Shown piece by piece: positions 11,790 to 21,545 of a stretch of DNA of 64,000 bases (positions within the stretch are counted from its first letter, which is position 1; each line of letters opens with the position of its first letter). The notes under the pieces are model-generated. The model made no database searches. It had not been told where the DNA came from and saw nothing but the letters and a program-made list of their open reading frames with translations. Position numbers and translations under genes: made by a program. This DNA is from Actinernus sp. WN-2022. Taxonomy: Eukaryota > Cnidaria > Anthozoa > Actiniaria > Actinernidae. The stretch covers positions 31,911,976 through 31,975,975 of the forward strand of contig JAOWCC010000019.1 of assembly GCA_030867875.1 (NCBI GenBank), read 5' to 3'.

Positions 11790-12418
11790 TCATTTTAGCA
11801 AGTAAGTCAACATATTTTGCCTTTTATAATTCCTATGACTTTTTTGGTGGTTAGACTTTTCTAGAGAATGCCTCATCGTGACGTTGCCAGAAGCTACGTA
11901 AAATTTTAGATCTGCTAAGGTCAGTGCCCAAAATTTTACAGCTATGACTAGCGTAAAGAGTTCTAGAGCTGTAATATGAAGTGACAACGCTCCCAGCTCG
12001 GTGGGGATCAAAGGTGAACGCGATGCATTCGTGCCTACATGTAGCGCCGCCGCCTGTTCAGTGATGCGTCAGATGTGAAAGATAAGTCTGAAAAGTTCCA
12101 AGGCGCTGTCTTGATGATTTGTACTCCGTTAAAATGAGGGAGCCGAACGTTTGCCACCACGTGATATCCAGGCGCATATCCGTTGGATATGACGGCAGAC
12201 GGTGGAGAAGACGTGACATAAACACCCTACCAGGTTTAACGCAGGTAACCGCTAATTTCCCTATCAACGATTGAAGTTGTTTTTTAGTAAAATATATTCT
12301 GCCAAGCCAGGAGAGTTAATTCTTCAGTCGATACGTCAACTCGAAATGAAGGCACTGTTAAGGTCATTGCAATTCTTGGGTTGCAATCAATCCCTGGAGA
12401 TCAGTCAAAAGACAGACG
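11790..12418 (-). pseudogene. DIRS-like element 2: RT connection and RNase H part
   Basis: The minus strand reads MTLTVPSFRVDVSTEELTLL, then in a shifted frame KKQLQSLIGKLAVTCVKPGR and VFMSRLLHRLPSYP, then ELGALSLHITALELFTLVIA, as in the palm-to-RNase-H region of DIRS-type polymerases. There are at least two frame shifts. It continues the reverse transcriptase just upstream at 12497-13420. Its last 200 bases belong to the duplicated block. Confidence 0.65.
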
Positions 12419-12495
12419 CGGCAGCCATGTTGGAGGACGGAACAAAAGACACTAATGGTGAATCTTTTATTAATGTTCCTCCAACATGGCTGCCG
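12419..12495. mobile_element. 78-base hairpin inside DIRS-like element 2
   Basis: CGGCAGCCATGTTGGAGGA at 12419-12437 is mirrored by CCTCCAACATGGCTGCCG at 12478-12495. It interrupts the reverse-transcriptase frame, where the protein changes from LGLHMH into hairpin-encoded residues. Confidence 0.8.
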
Positions 12496-12496
12496 T

Positions 12497-13420
12497 GCCC
12501 TCATGCATGTGCAACCCAAGAATAGTGTTAGCCACACTGCCGAGGCAAACCATTTCGGTCGATGGTAAACAATCTTTAAGTGGCGAAGACGCGAGTCCTA
12601 GATCATCAAAGATTTGTTGGAGCCGTTCGAATGCGCAGCCGGCTAAGTCGGGTGTTTCTTCACCATGAAAATCGTCAACGTATACATGCGCAGAGTAACC
12701 TTCCTCAGTAAAAATGTAAATCACCCCTTTCGTTGTGCTTTGACAAATCATCGCGGATGTCCGTAAACCGAAAGAGCATCTGGTGTCGAAATATAACTTG
12801 TTATCGAAGCAAAAGCCGAGCAAGTTATAGTCTTTTGGATCGATTGGTAATTGCCTGTAAGCTCGGTTGTAGGTCTTTTTTATAGAGCAAACAGCCCTTG
12901 CCTTTCTGTACGATAAGTTCGCATAAACGATCTTTGCCAGGGAGACGCAAAATGAATGGCTCGTGAGGATAAGTTGACTTTGGAATGCCATTGTTTTCTG
13001 ATCTGTTTGGGGGAAAACTCAAATCCATCACTACTCTGCGTTTTGTAGATCCGCGTTTAGGTACTGTCTGTAGAGGTGAACAAATGAGAGGTTTGTGCAG
13101 CGGGTTACACGTGGCTATGGCATTGAAGCCCGATTCCGTGGTTGTGTTCGTGAAATTCGAGTGCCGAGCGGTGATTATGTGAGGTTGACTGGAATTTTAC
13201 CCTGGTTCCAGAGGTTTTCTAGAGAGAACAGCCGCGAAGCGGCGATCAGCGAGTTTCTCGCTGCTATCTCAGCCCGCTGATCGCTCTTTCTCCGCGGCTG
13301 TTCTCTCTAGAAAACCTCTGGAACCAGGGTAGTGGAATTTCGTTCGAATTGAAGTTTATCGGCGGCCAGCCGTATTGTAAAAATTCAACAATGACGTTAT
13401 CGTGATAGTCCCTTAGATAA
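12497..13420 (-). pseudogene. DIRS-like element 2: reverse transcriptase, broken
   Basis: The minus strand reads EFLQYGWPPINFNSNEIP, then (after a MITE) PLHKPLICSPLQTVPKRGS and RRVVMDLSFPPN, then after a frame shift AYRQLPIDPKDYNLLGF, CSFGLRTSAMICQ, the catalytic box YVDDF, and LASSPLKDCLPSTEMVCLG. This is the canonical order for a DIRS/gypsy-like polymerase. The YVDD box is intact, but the gene is cut by a MITE at 13198-13332, a frame shift near 12860 and a hairpin at 12419-12495. Confidence 0.8.
13198..13332. mobile_element. Palindromic MITE with 8-base target duplication
   Basis: The outer ends TACCCTGGTTCCAGAGG and CCTCTGGAACCAGGGTA form near-perfect arms of about 50 bases. TGGAATTT lies at 13190-13197 and again at 13333-13340. 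An 8-base duplication is typical of hAT elements. The surrounding sequence is reverse-transcriptase coding on the minus strand, so the insertion target is known. Confidence 0.9.
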
Positions 13421-13499
13421 CTGGCCCAGGCAGGAATATAAAGTTCGGTTTGTACTGGTATGCGTACTTCGAATGCATTTAGTTTAGTGGATTTTGTAG

Positions 13500-14249
13500 C
13501 CAGTTGTAGAGTGGTTTACAACTGCGGTAATATAGTACAAATGGTTCGCTGGCGGAAGTTCAGGTATTTCAGGAACGTGCATGTTTGATTGTAGGGTGAC
13601 TTGAAGAACAGCTTCGTTGATGTTGCAATTAGTCATGTTCGCTGGTAAGTCTAGTGGTTTCTTTGTGGGGTTGTGTAATCATTGACTAGGAATTGGCGTG
13701 CGCCGTTTGACGTAGCCAAGCATAGGGTGATCTTTGGAGCATACACGACACTTGTGATGGGCGTTGTAAGCTTCTTGATCTGTCTTGTCGCACGAACATG
13801 CCCTGGTGTAATTCCAAGCATGCTTTTTCTGATTTGGGCGTTGGTGTGGTGCGTGACGAGTTTGGCGCACGAAAAGCAGTAGCATTAACTGACTTGGCCG
13901 ATCTTAGGTCGGAATGTTTGAAGGAGGTTGCAATGATCTCGCGGATTTCAGTACTGCTTGTCCAATCTAAGCGCTTGAGTTCAACCCGTTTCTTGACGTG
14001 TGTGAACTGAATTTCCAGCGCTAGCTTATCTTTTTCGATTTCTTGTGCCATGGCTGAGATGTTGTTCATATGCGAATGATCGTCGCTTGCCTTTGAGAGT
14101 GGAGTGTTTGGCCAGTTGAATACCGGTATCCGGTGAATTTTGGGCTGTACCGTCTGGTAAAAAATCGTAAAGAAACTCGGCTTCTTGTTTTGCTTTAGCT
14201 TTTCTGGAGGTCTTCCGGCTGGCACCGGTATAGGGTCAGCTTGAGACAT
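13500..14249 (-). pseudogene. DIRS-like element 2: Gag-like region
   Basis: A 187-residue open frame starts at 14249 (MSQADPIPVPAGRPPEK) and precedes the reverse transcriptase on the same strand. Its middle is helical and charged. In a neighbouring frame near 13690-13790 the residues CSCDKTDQ and HHKCRVCSKDHP resemble a cysteine-histidine nucleic-acid-binding end, suggesting a frame shift around 13880. Position before the polymerase and the Cys/His motif support a Gag-like protein. Confidence 0.5.
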
Positions 14250-14286
14250 GGATGAGTTGGGAGTTCGAAATTAAACTGTGCGCTCC

Positions 14287-14690
14287 CCTTCGTAGCAGCC
14301 CCCCCGGGTAGTGTGTGTGTAGGGGGGGGGGGGGTTCTCAACAAAGTTTTATACGGGTTTTATACCTCCGCCCCGAGGTCCAAACTCTTACCCTTTTATA
14401 TACCATTTTTGACAGAAAAGGTAACCCTTTCATATACCTTTTACTAAACTTTTCACTTGAGTGACCCCTTAAAATATTTGGATGAATCAGCCGTTAGGTG
14501 CGTGGCTGTTCGAGATATTTTGAAAGGCCCTTTTAAATACCTAAATGACAGTTTTCTCTATACCCTTTTCTATACTTCAACTCGTGAAATCCCTACCCTT
14601 TTATATACCTCCAGCCTGAAAAGGTACCCCTTTCGGGCGGAGCCTCCCCGTATAGTCCACCTCCCCCCCCCCCCCCCCCCCCCCGGTAGC
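14287..14690. repeat. Decayed repeat with CCTTTTATATACC words and G/C homopolymers
   Basis: CCCTTTTATATACC-type words recur about six times between 14385 and 14610. They are bounded by a G run near 14322-14333 and a C run near 14652-14683 in inverted relation (GTAGCAGCCCCCC and CCCGGTAGCAAC), which suggests a degenerate element. No gene. Confidence 0.5.
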
Positions 14691-14839
14691 AACGTCGTTT
14701 TCGACATTAGTGACCACTTTTCTCATGCAGGTATGCCTCTTATCCTCAACTCGCAATAGGCCAAATAAACAAAAACTTACAATGAGACGTGATCTTGCAA
14801 GATGTTTCTAATCAATTTAATAAGGAATTAGCTTTAATA

Positions 14840-15235
14840 TATCCCTTGGCCTTCAATAATAAGAAGTGAAAATATTGATCAATCGTTCAACACCTTTTAT
14901 AATACGATAAATCACTTAGTAAATAAACATGCTCCTTTAAAACAATTATCAAAACGTAAAATCAAACAACTTTTCAAAGCCTTGGATCACAAAAGGCATA
15001 ATTACTTCCATAATGACTTCTTCATTGAACATTCCAGACTAGAAAAAATGAGAAACTCTCTTTTTGAGACAAGGTCCTAGAATATGGAATTCTTTGTTTC
15101 CTACCATCCGTGATTCCACCAAAAAAAATATTTTAAAAAGAAATAAAACAAACTTTTTGACCTTCTTTTCAAAGCTAATGACTATCTTGATGTCTCTCAG
15201 ATGATTAGTAATGTAAAGTAATGTAAATTATATAA
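14840..15235 (+). pseudogene. Internally deleted LINE remnant
   Basis: The plus strand reads NIDQSFNTFYNTINHLVNKH and APLKQLSKRKIK, the linker between endonuclease and reverse transcriptase of LINE proteins. It then jumps to SRLEKMRNSLFETRGPRIWN (with a frame change), a LINE C-terminal motif. The central polymerase is missing. The second half is duplicated at 58244-58480. Confidence 0.55.
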
Positions 15236-15571
15236 TCTCCTTATTCCTTTTTCTTCATACTAAATCTAATCTAATACTGAATTGACATTATCACTATTGT
15301 ATTTTTGCTTACAGACGTATTTACTTGTTGTATTGTTACGCCTTTCAATACTTTTATATCACAGTCAGTTCTGTGCTATAGCTATGTAAGTTCCTTATAT
15401 GTCCCTGTAAATAGTGTGTTTTCTTCCCCCGCCTCGATTAGCTTGCCTATTTGCAGGTGGAAGTTTGTATGTAATTTTTCTTGCGCTTATTTAACAAATT
15501 GTTGTTGTTATTACGGTCATATATTATAACTCGGACTCGGATCCGACTCGGTCTCGTCTCGATCCCAAGAT

Positions 15572-16870
15572 TTAGTACTGGTACGGCCATTTTGTTTTGT
15601 AAGAATTAGGCGGTATTCCACCGTTTCTACTTGGCCGTGTCACAACTTCCAACGTAAAAGGACTACCTTTAATGCTTTTCCCACCAACGGTTACATCACA
15701 GATGTGTCTGCCTGCCACCGACGGAGTATATACATAAGTGCCGTCTTTCTTGTATTTCAATTCCTTATGACCGATCACAAAATAACTTACAACATCAACG
15801 GTTTTTGGAACTGTTATAAGAACTTGTACATCACTTTTACTACGTCTACACGGCTTGCCATATTGATCGGTTACAGTAACCTGAAATGAACACTGATTGC
15901 CTAGTATAACATTAGTAACTTCGTTTCCAGCCAGTTCTCCGTTGATGGTAACTAAATAAAGATCAGGCTCTCCAAACTCAGTTATTCTTCCAGCGTTTCC
16001 AAGAGCATCCCACACTTCATGGTTAACTTCTAATTGAAGTGCATCACCTTGGCATGGTTTCTCGTTTACCGGTTTAGAAGCCAAATCAGACAAACGGGAC
16101 ACCAATTCTTTGTTGATTGACAAGACGTCATTATCGCTGCCATTTTTCAAAGCGCTTTCTGTAAAATCCACGCTGCTCTTGACTGTCGTCAGTCTAAGTA
16201 TCAGTTCATCTTCTTGAGCGGTAAGCTGCTTCAACCTGTCCTTGCGTATCTCCTCAACTTTATCTTTCAGAGTCGCACGTGTTTGCTGTAGCACCTTAAT
16301 CTGTTTATCATAAACCAGATCTACCTCCTGGCTGACAGCATCTGACTTCACTTCAACTTTCCTCTTCATTTCTGTTACCGAGGAAAGAGCAGCTTTGATA
16401 TTGGGAACTTTGTCTTCAGCTTTCTTCTTAGCAGCTAGGATGGTTTCCTTTTCATTTCCGATCACATCAGACGTGAAGAGATACTTGTGATCCCGGTGAT
16501 CAACAATGGTACAGTCGCGGCATATCAATTCCTGGCAGGTTTTGCAGAAGAGTTTCAATACCTCCCTCTTGTGCTTCACACATAATGGCAACTTTTCCAT
16601 CGCACGAGGACCAGCTCTCTTCACCTGGTCAAGAGTCATGATGCTGTGATGTTTTGTTGACAGTACACGCTGATGAGCTGTGATACAAAAGTGACACATA
16701 AACACACAGCAGTCTGTGCACCTTCCCATGGTCGTTTCTTGGCTGTCACAGTTCTCACATTGCATTGGCCTCCTCCCTTCTTTGTCTTCAGCCGAGCATA
16801 TTGCTAATAGAGAGAGGAGGTTATTGACCCAGAAGTTGACTTTTAGACCGGAGACAGCACTGGGGGTGAT
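15572..16870 (-). CDS. TRIM protein copy 1, exon 2 (B-boxes, coiled coil, filamin)
   Basis: Second and last exon of a candidate E3 ubiquitin ligase. The acceptor is TTGCAG just above 16870. In the joined 494-residue protein B-box 1 lies near residues 98-140 (CENC, RCTDCCVFMCHFC), B-box 2 at 157-193 (LCVKH, FCKTCQELICRDC, DHRDH), a coiled coil near 205-310, and a filamin repeat near 365-470. There is no NHL domain. The order RING, B-box, B-box, coiled coil, filamin matches TRIM45. The frame is open to a stop at 15572. An apparent start at 16876 is only the TTG of the splice acceptor. The C-terminal tail differs from copy 2. It likely acts in ubiquitin tagging. Substrates are unknown. Confidence 0.85.
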   Translation of the reverse strand: MTPSAVSGLKVNFWVNNLLSLLAICSAEDKEGRRPMQCENCDSQETTMGRCTDCCVFMCHFCITAHQRVLSTKHHSIMTLDQVKRAGPRAMEKLPLCVKHKREVLKLFCKTCQELICRDCTIVDHRDHKYLFTSDVIGNEKETILAAKKKAEDKVPNIKAALSSVTEMKRKVEVKSDAVSQEVDLVYDKQIKVLQQTRATLKDKVEEIRKDRLKQLTAQEDELILRLTTVKSSVDFTESALKNGSDNDVLSINKELVSRLSDLASKPVNEKPCQGDALQLEVNHEVWDALGNAGRITEFGEPDLYLVTINGELAGNEVTNVILGNQCSFQVTVTDQYGKPCRRSKSDVQVLITVPKTVDVVSYFVIGHKELKYKKDGTYVYTPSVAGRHICDVTVGGKSIKGSPFTLEVVTRPSRNGGIPPNSYKTKWPYQY

Positions 16871-17278
16871 CTGCAATGATCAACAACCACTGACGAGTTT
16901 TAAAATGTACTGGATTTTCGAGATTCAAGTTGTTACTGTAAAAGAAAGGGTTTCTTCTGCTATAAAATACACGAGCAATGACAAAGCGACTTAAAATGTA
17001 TGATTTGTAATATGATAATTAAACTGACGTTTTAAATGTGCTCTCTTTAATAACTAAGGATACTTTCTGATGAACGTTGTTCCCTCTATATATGAACATC
17101 TAGTCCTTTAACTTGTAAATCATATCAAGAGAGCATAAGCATAAGTAAGAGAGGGAATCTTGTAGCGCGCGGTGTCTGATGATGTCTAATAAAATCCATT
17201 TTTAGTAACCAGAAGTAGCTGAAGCAAAGTGTGCGAGCGCGCGATAACAATCTCATGGCGCGATACTGACCGCGAAGA

Positions 17279-17550
17279 TAGAGCGGTTTTCGATTGAGTG
17301 TCGAAAGCAACAAGCGATTGCTTTGGTTTTGCGTTTGCGTAGCTTTTCTATTGGCTGTGAGAAATGTTTTCTAATTATCAGCCAATCAAGTTGTAAACTA
17401 AAACCAAACGCAATCACGCAATCAGGCTCTAAAACCAATCGTGAATTACTTCAGTTCGTGATTGGCCCATTGTGTTTTTACTTGCTCCTGTGATTGGCTA
17501 TGTAATTACTTTGGTTTTGGTTTTACTACACTCAACTGAAAATCGCTCTA
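17279..17550. mobile_element. MITE with TAGAGCGG ends, copy 1
   Basis: The left end TAGAGCGGTTTTCGATTGAG is mirrored by CAACTGAAAATCGCTCTA. The interior is full of GATTGGCT and AATCACG words in both orientations. Other copies lie at 57593-57920 and 60564-60834. It lies in the TRIM intron. Confidence 0.8.
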
Positions 17551-17567
17551 TTTTGTTGTCGCGCGCG

Positions 17568-17590
17568 CTCAGCTCAGCTCAGCTCAGCTG
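17568..17590. repeat. AGCTC microsatellite
   Basis: Five-base AGCTC units repeat about five times. The duplicate at about 60851 has fewer units, so the array has changed since the duplication. Confidence 0.8.
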
Positions 17591-17687
17591 CTTCCGGTTA
17601 CTGATATTTTCTTTTTTCGAGCAAAGAAATATATGATGTCGCAAATGCAGATCGGGGAGCTGATTTAGTTTTAATATATGTAAATAT

Positions 17688-17880
17688 ATATTTAGGCAAG
17701 CCTAAAAGCGGAGCTCTCAATTATCAGAACTGAAGTAACGACCCGAAAATAACGATAAATTATAGAAAGAAAACAAACATAAAAACAAAAATAACTGGTA
17801 GAATAAAGCGGGAAAATCAGCGCAAAAGGTTCAACAGAAAAGAGAAGAAAACGGAAAAATGGAAAAAAACATCGAAACTT
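17688..17880. repeat. Inverted repeat arm within the TRIM intron
   Basis: The segment starting TTTAGGCAAGCCTAAAAGCG and containing AACGACCCGAAA is the reverse complement of 24299-24480, which lies directly downstream of the RING exon. The two arms sit near the two ends of the 7.6 kb intron. Confidence 0.7.
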
Positions 17881-17907
17881 TAAGCGCGCGCGTGCAAATT
17901 AAAACTC

Positions 17908-17993
17908 AACCTCGTTCCCAGGGGTCTTTACGCGCCTAATCCAAGATGACGCCGTCTTGGATTAGGCGCGTAAAGACCCCTGGGAACGAGGTT
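17908..17993. mobile_element. Near-perfect palindrome with AACCTCGTTCCC ends
   Basis: Arms of about 38 bases run from AACCTCGTTCCCAGGGGTC to the mirrored GGGAACGAGGTT with almost no loop. In duplicate copy 2 (61223-61282) most of the right arm is missing, consistent with hairpin-driven deletion. Confidence 0.85.
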
Positions 17994-18111
17994 GCTTTTA
18001 ACTCAAATCACAGATAATGCTCTGCATTTTCTCATTTTCCTAAGGCTTTCATTATAAAACATTAGCCAGAAATACAGGGAGGTCAAAGTTAGCGTAAATT
18101 TACGTCAAAAT

Positions 18112-18175
18112 CCCTAAATCCCAAAATCCCTAAATCCCAAAATCCCTAAATCCCAAAATCCCTAAAGTATCCCTG
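18112..18175. repeat. 16-base microsatellite
   Basis: The unit AATCCCTAAATCCCAA repeats about four times. At the matching place in copy 2 (around 61400) only one AATCCCT is present, so the array expanded after the duplication or contracted in copy 2. Confidence 0.85.
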
Positions 18176-21100
18176 GATACTTTATGAAAATGTTTGTGCT
18201 GCGAGGACATTCAACGTAAAATCAGGCTCAGGCAGAATGATCTGGTCAAGTGACAGGTTGGAAAGGCCTTCCAATCCTCCTTGAGCCATAGCAGTGCGCG
18301 CGCATTAACAGCACATTTTCAGGCTTCCATATATCCCAGCATGCATTGCGTTGTACCTTATATTATCGTTTTTCGCGTGACGTCATCACTTGCCCTGTAC
18401 ACATCGCGTATCGAATCCTTCAGGACGAGAAAAGGGCAAAGATAAAGTGTTTTTAAGGAGTGTGACCTGATTTATATAAGCTGTATTTCGTCAGATAAAT
18501 TTTCTTTATGTCTGCCATCATTTTCGTATCGAACTCTGTGGTAGAGCTGTCTAGCTGTCTGTTGAGTTTTATTGAAGAGTTTCAGTCGATGGCAAAGAAA
18601 AGTGCGGATAATGTTTTCAGACTTCATAAAGAGTCATGTACTTGTTCGTTTCAAATCAAGTTGAAGTTGCGATATTGAGGTAAGATAAACAGTTTATTGA
18701 CTTTTTGTCAGGGAGAGGTGTTTTACATCCGGTGTACATGTATTAAATTGTAATGCAATGGCACGATTCACGTACATTAAAAGAGTTTGATCGAATCTGG
18801 TGTAATGTTTTTTATGATAATAATAATAATAAGTTCTTGAGAACGCAGTGAACTTATTTTAAACACACTAAAACCCCTAGCAGTAAATTAAAATTGAAAC
18901 AATTTGATCCAATAAAGAAGTATTCATTCAGTCTTCCTTTTCGAGTTTGTCCGTGACTCGTGAGCTAGAACCATTCCAGACAAATTTCCCAGCTTGAAGT
19001 TGAAGAATTCACCGGTTACTTGCTTTGAGGGTTTAAATCTGACTAAGTTCAGAGCAATGCCCTGAGATTCCCACACACCTTAATGTATAGACAAATTATC
19101 CTATTGAACTGCATTAGGCCTATTAAAAATTAATAATTTCATCTAAATTCTCCTTTCTTTGCATAAGTTAACTATAGTTGACATTATTTCACTTCAGAAA
19201 AAGGGACTATAAAAATGACAGTTACAGAAAAAAATATTTCTCAGATTCTAAATTTTCTCACAAAAATGCATATTTCACATCAAATTTAGAGTTTCGTGTT
19301 TGCACTAACCTCACTTTCTGTCTCCCAACACCTAAACTTGCCCAGCACCAAGCCATTCTGTCCACAAGCACTTCACAGCAAGCTAAATTCATCCATAATG
19401 ACCGCAAAGCATGCCGGGAAATCCTACCAAACAGGGACATGACCCTTCCTCCACCTTCATTCTTCAAAATATATACTAAAGCCATTTTGACCTAATAGCT
19501 TCATATTGGAATCAATGGCAAGTAAATGTCCAATATTCCAAAAAAGCTATGATAGGTGGCTCCACACCTCCATTTATAAAGCCCACGCTAAAGTGACAGA
19601 AGACGTCCTGGCCCATTCACGAGTGGAAAATGAGGCTCTTTCTCTATCACAATAGCAGGCACAGACTCAGTTCTTCGAGAATGTGCTGATTCAAGCTCTT
19701 ATCAGAATTAATGATGTCCTCCAGCACTCTAAAAATGGGGGGAAAATGCATTAAAAAGCCTTAAATTCTGTATTCCCCCAAACAAACTTCCCTCCAGCTC
19801 CGTAGCAATGCGACGTCAACGTATCCAGTGGCCGACAAAACACTTTGAGCCCCCAGTATTATTGGTCAGATGAAAATTCCATGGTAACAGTGACTACAGT
19901 TTTCTTAGGGGGGGAGGGTTTGTTGCAGTCTAGAATGAGCCAAAAATCAGTTAAAAGCCCTTGGGGCTTAAAGGGTTAAATAAAGGTCACGATTTGAAAA
20001 ACAAAGCAGAACTAGAGATAAACGATTCTCTGTAAAAGAGCATTAATTCAGTGGCAGTCAAAACGTTTTTGCGTTCGAAAGGAGAACGCCATCCTAATCG
20101 GGTGTCCGTTTGGGCTCCCTATTTTCACAGGGTATCTTTTTTCGCCATTTTGAATAAATTAACCTCGTTCTGGCGCGTGAAAATGCGCACACGGTCGTTT
20201 GGAGTCGTTTCGTTTGTTGCGCTGTGGTTCACTCGGTAAGTAATATAATATTTCTTCAATCAAATGCAATGTTGTCTAAAAAGTACGTAGGTACGATTTA
20301 TCAAAGCCTGAGAAAAGTGTGTACTACTTCTGGGCCATTTCCAAAACCCCATTCTCGAGCTACAACAAGCATATCCCCGGGGTGTACCCCCCGGGATGGC
20401 CGTTGATAAGTGCATAAATAGACCCAGCTTAACAAGAAATGTAAATACCAAGTTTCATCTTCACCTTCACTTTATATAATTACTTTCGTCTTCGACTAAA
20501 TTTATTTAACTTCCGTTGTTTGTAATTATCTTTATTTCCTCTATACCTTTTCCGACTGAGTGGTCCTGACTCAATAACCTTTAGGTTTTTTTCAGGGCCA
20601 ACTCACTCATTATTTCTTAAAAATGTATAAATTGCATGTAATTTTCCTCCTACCATCTAAGTAAAAAATAAAATAAATTGCTGTCAACTGTCAGTTGCCT
20701 TGGGTTGTATGTCGGCAATACCGGAACACCAGTAATTTCGATGCTATCTCTCCGCGAGTATTAATTGTTATCCAGTGTAGCGTTGTGGTCTCTCATAGCG
20801 ACTTCTAACTCTTCGGTTGTCTTTCTCGGTATCTTACTTAAACTTTTAGCCATGTTTTAAATGATTTTCTATTGATTTTAGCTTAAGCTCTCAGTAACCA
20901 CGACCGGCCGCTATAACCGGTCATGAATACTTCGCTGTTGGACACCACGTGACATTTCAAGAAAATTAGAAATTGTGCCATTAATAGCTGCGGTATATTG
21001 GAAATTTACCCGGGTAAATTCATGTTTTCGTGTCAGTAACCGATTTCCCCAGGAGAAAACGTAACTAGGTATATTTCCATGGTTACGAAAGAAAGAACAA

Positions 21101-21408
21101 TGGAACTTTACCTTGATAGCACCCCAGATTTGTCTTTGGGGTCGCTGCCGACCCCAGATATTTCAAATCAGCCAATGAAATTTCGAGGATCTGACAGTAC
21201 AATAGGCCTTCGCGCCACAAAGTTACTGAGGCGTGATATTCAACGGTCTTCGTGTAACCGCTGTACCCAGGTAAATTCAAACCCCAGATGGATTTTATTG
21301 GGAACAGTTTTACTGGGTAAACGACTTTATCTGGTGTAGTGTAACCGCAGCTAATAGGTACTACTTGTTTTCTGCCATTAAGAAACGATTGAAACCAGTC
21401 AAGCGAAT

Positions 21409-21545
21409 GCTCCGTTTATGGGAATGTGTGATTTTCTAAATTATCTCAATGGTCAATGCAAATATTTTGCCGTTATGCGTAAAATATTCAACTTCCAACC
21501 TTAAATTCTCTTAAATCTCCGCGTGCACGCCATACGCGTCATGTT
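21409..21545. repeat. Shared tail of the FEN1-like gene copy 1
   Basis: This stretch, covering the last codons of the nuclease frame and 90 bases beyond its stop, is repeated at 27240-27375 (shared words CTCCGTTTATGGGAAT, TTTTGCCGTWATGCGTAAA, GCGTGCACGC). It may mark the 3' end of a mobile unit. Confidence 0.65.

Larger units (their letters stand above)
8470..11976. repeat. Large duplicated block, copy A
   Basis: The block aligns base by base with 49867-53819 in the same orientation. Shared in order are a leader ending TTACTTGCACTTATAATTA, a MITE, a GCCGCTTTGAGCAGTGTCGT segment, a hairpin MITE, a DIRS-like reverse transcriptase with a MITE inside it, a LINE tail and a ribonuclease-H-like fragment. 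Copy B has two extra inserts. Homology ends at about 11976, after AGCTGT. Both copies carry the same disabling insert, so an already dead element was copied. Confidence 0.8.
15006..20309. repeat. Segmental duplication containing a TRIM gene, copy 1
   Basis: This block matches 58244-64000 in the same orientation, beginning at CTTCCATAATGAC and continuing to the last base of the window. It covers the LINE tail, TRIM exon 2, the intron start and several MITEs. By eye more than nine in ten bases agree. Main differences are a deleted hairpin arm, a 16-base microsatellite only here (18121-18175), and a 0.5 kb insert only in copy 2. Confidence 0.9.

Noticed and set aside
13680..14010. Plus-strand frames opposite the Gag-like region
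   Set aside because: They are antisense shadows of the minus-strand element, whose order and neighbours support it instead.
16876..16876. Start codon for TRIM exon 2 at TTG
   Set aside because: The TTG is part of the TTGCAG splice acceptor. The true start is in the RING exon at 24693.
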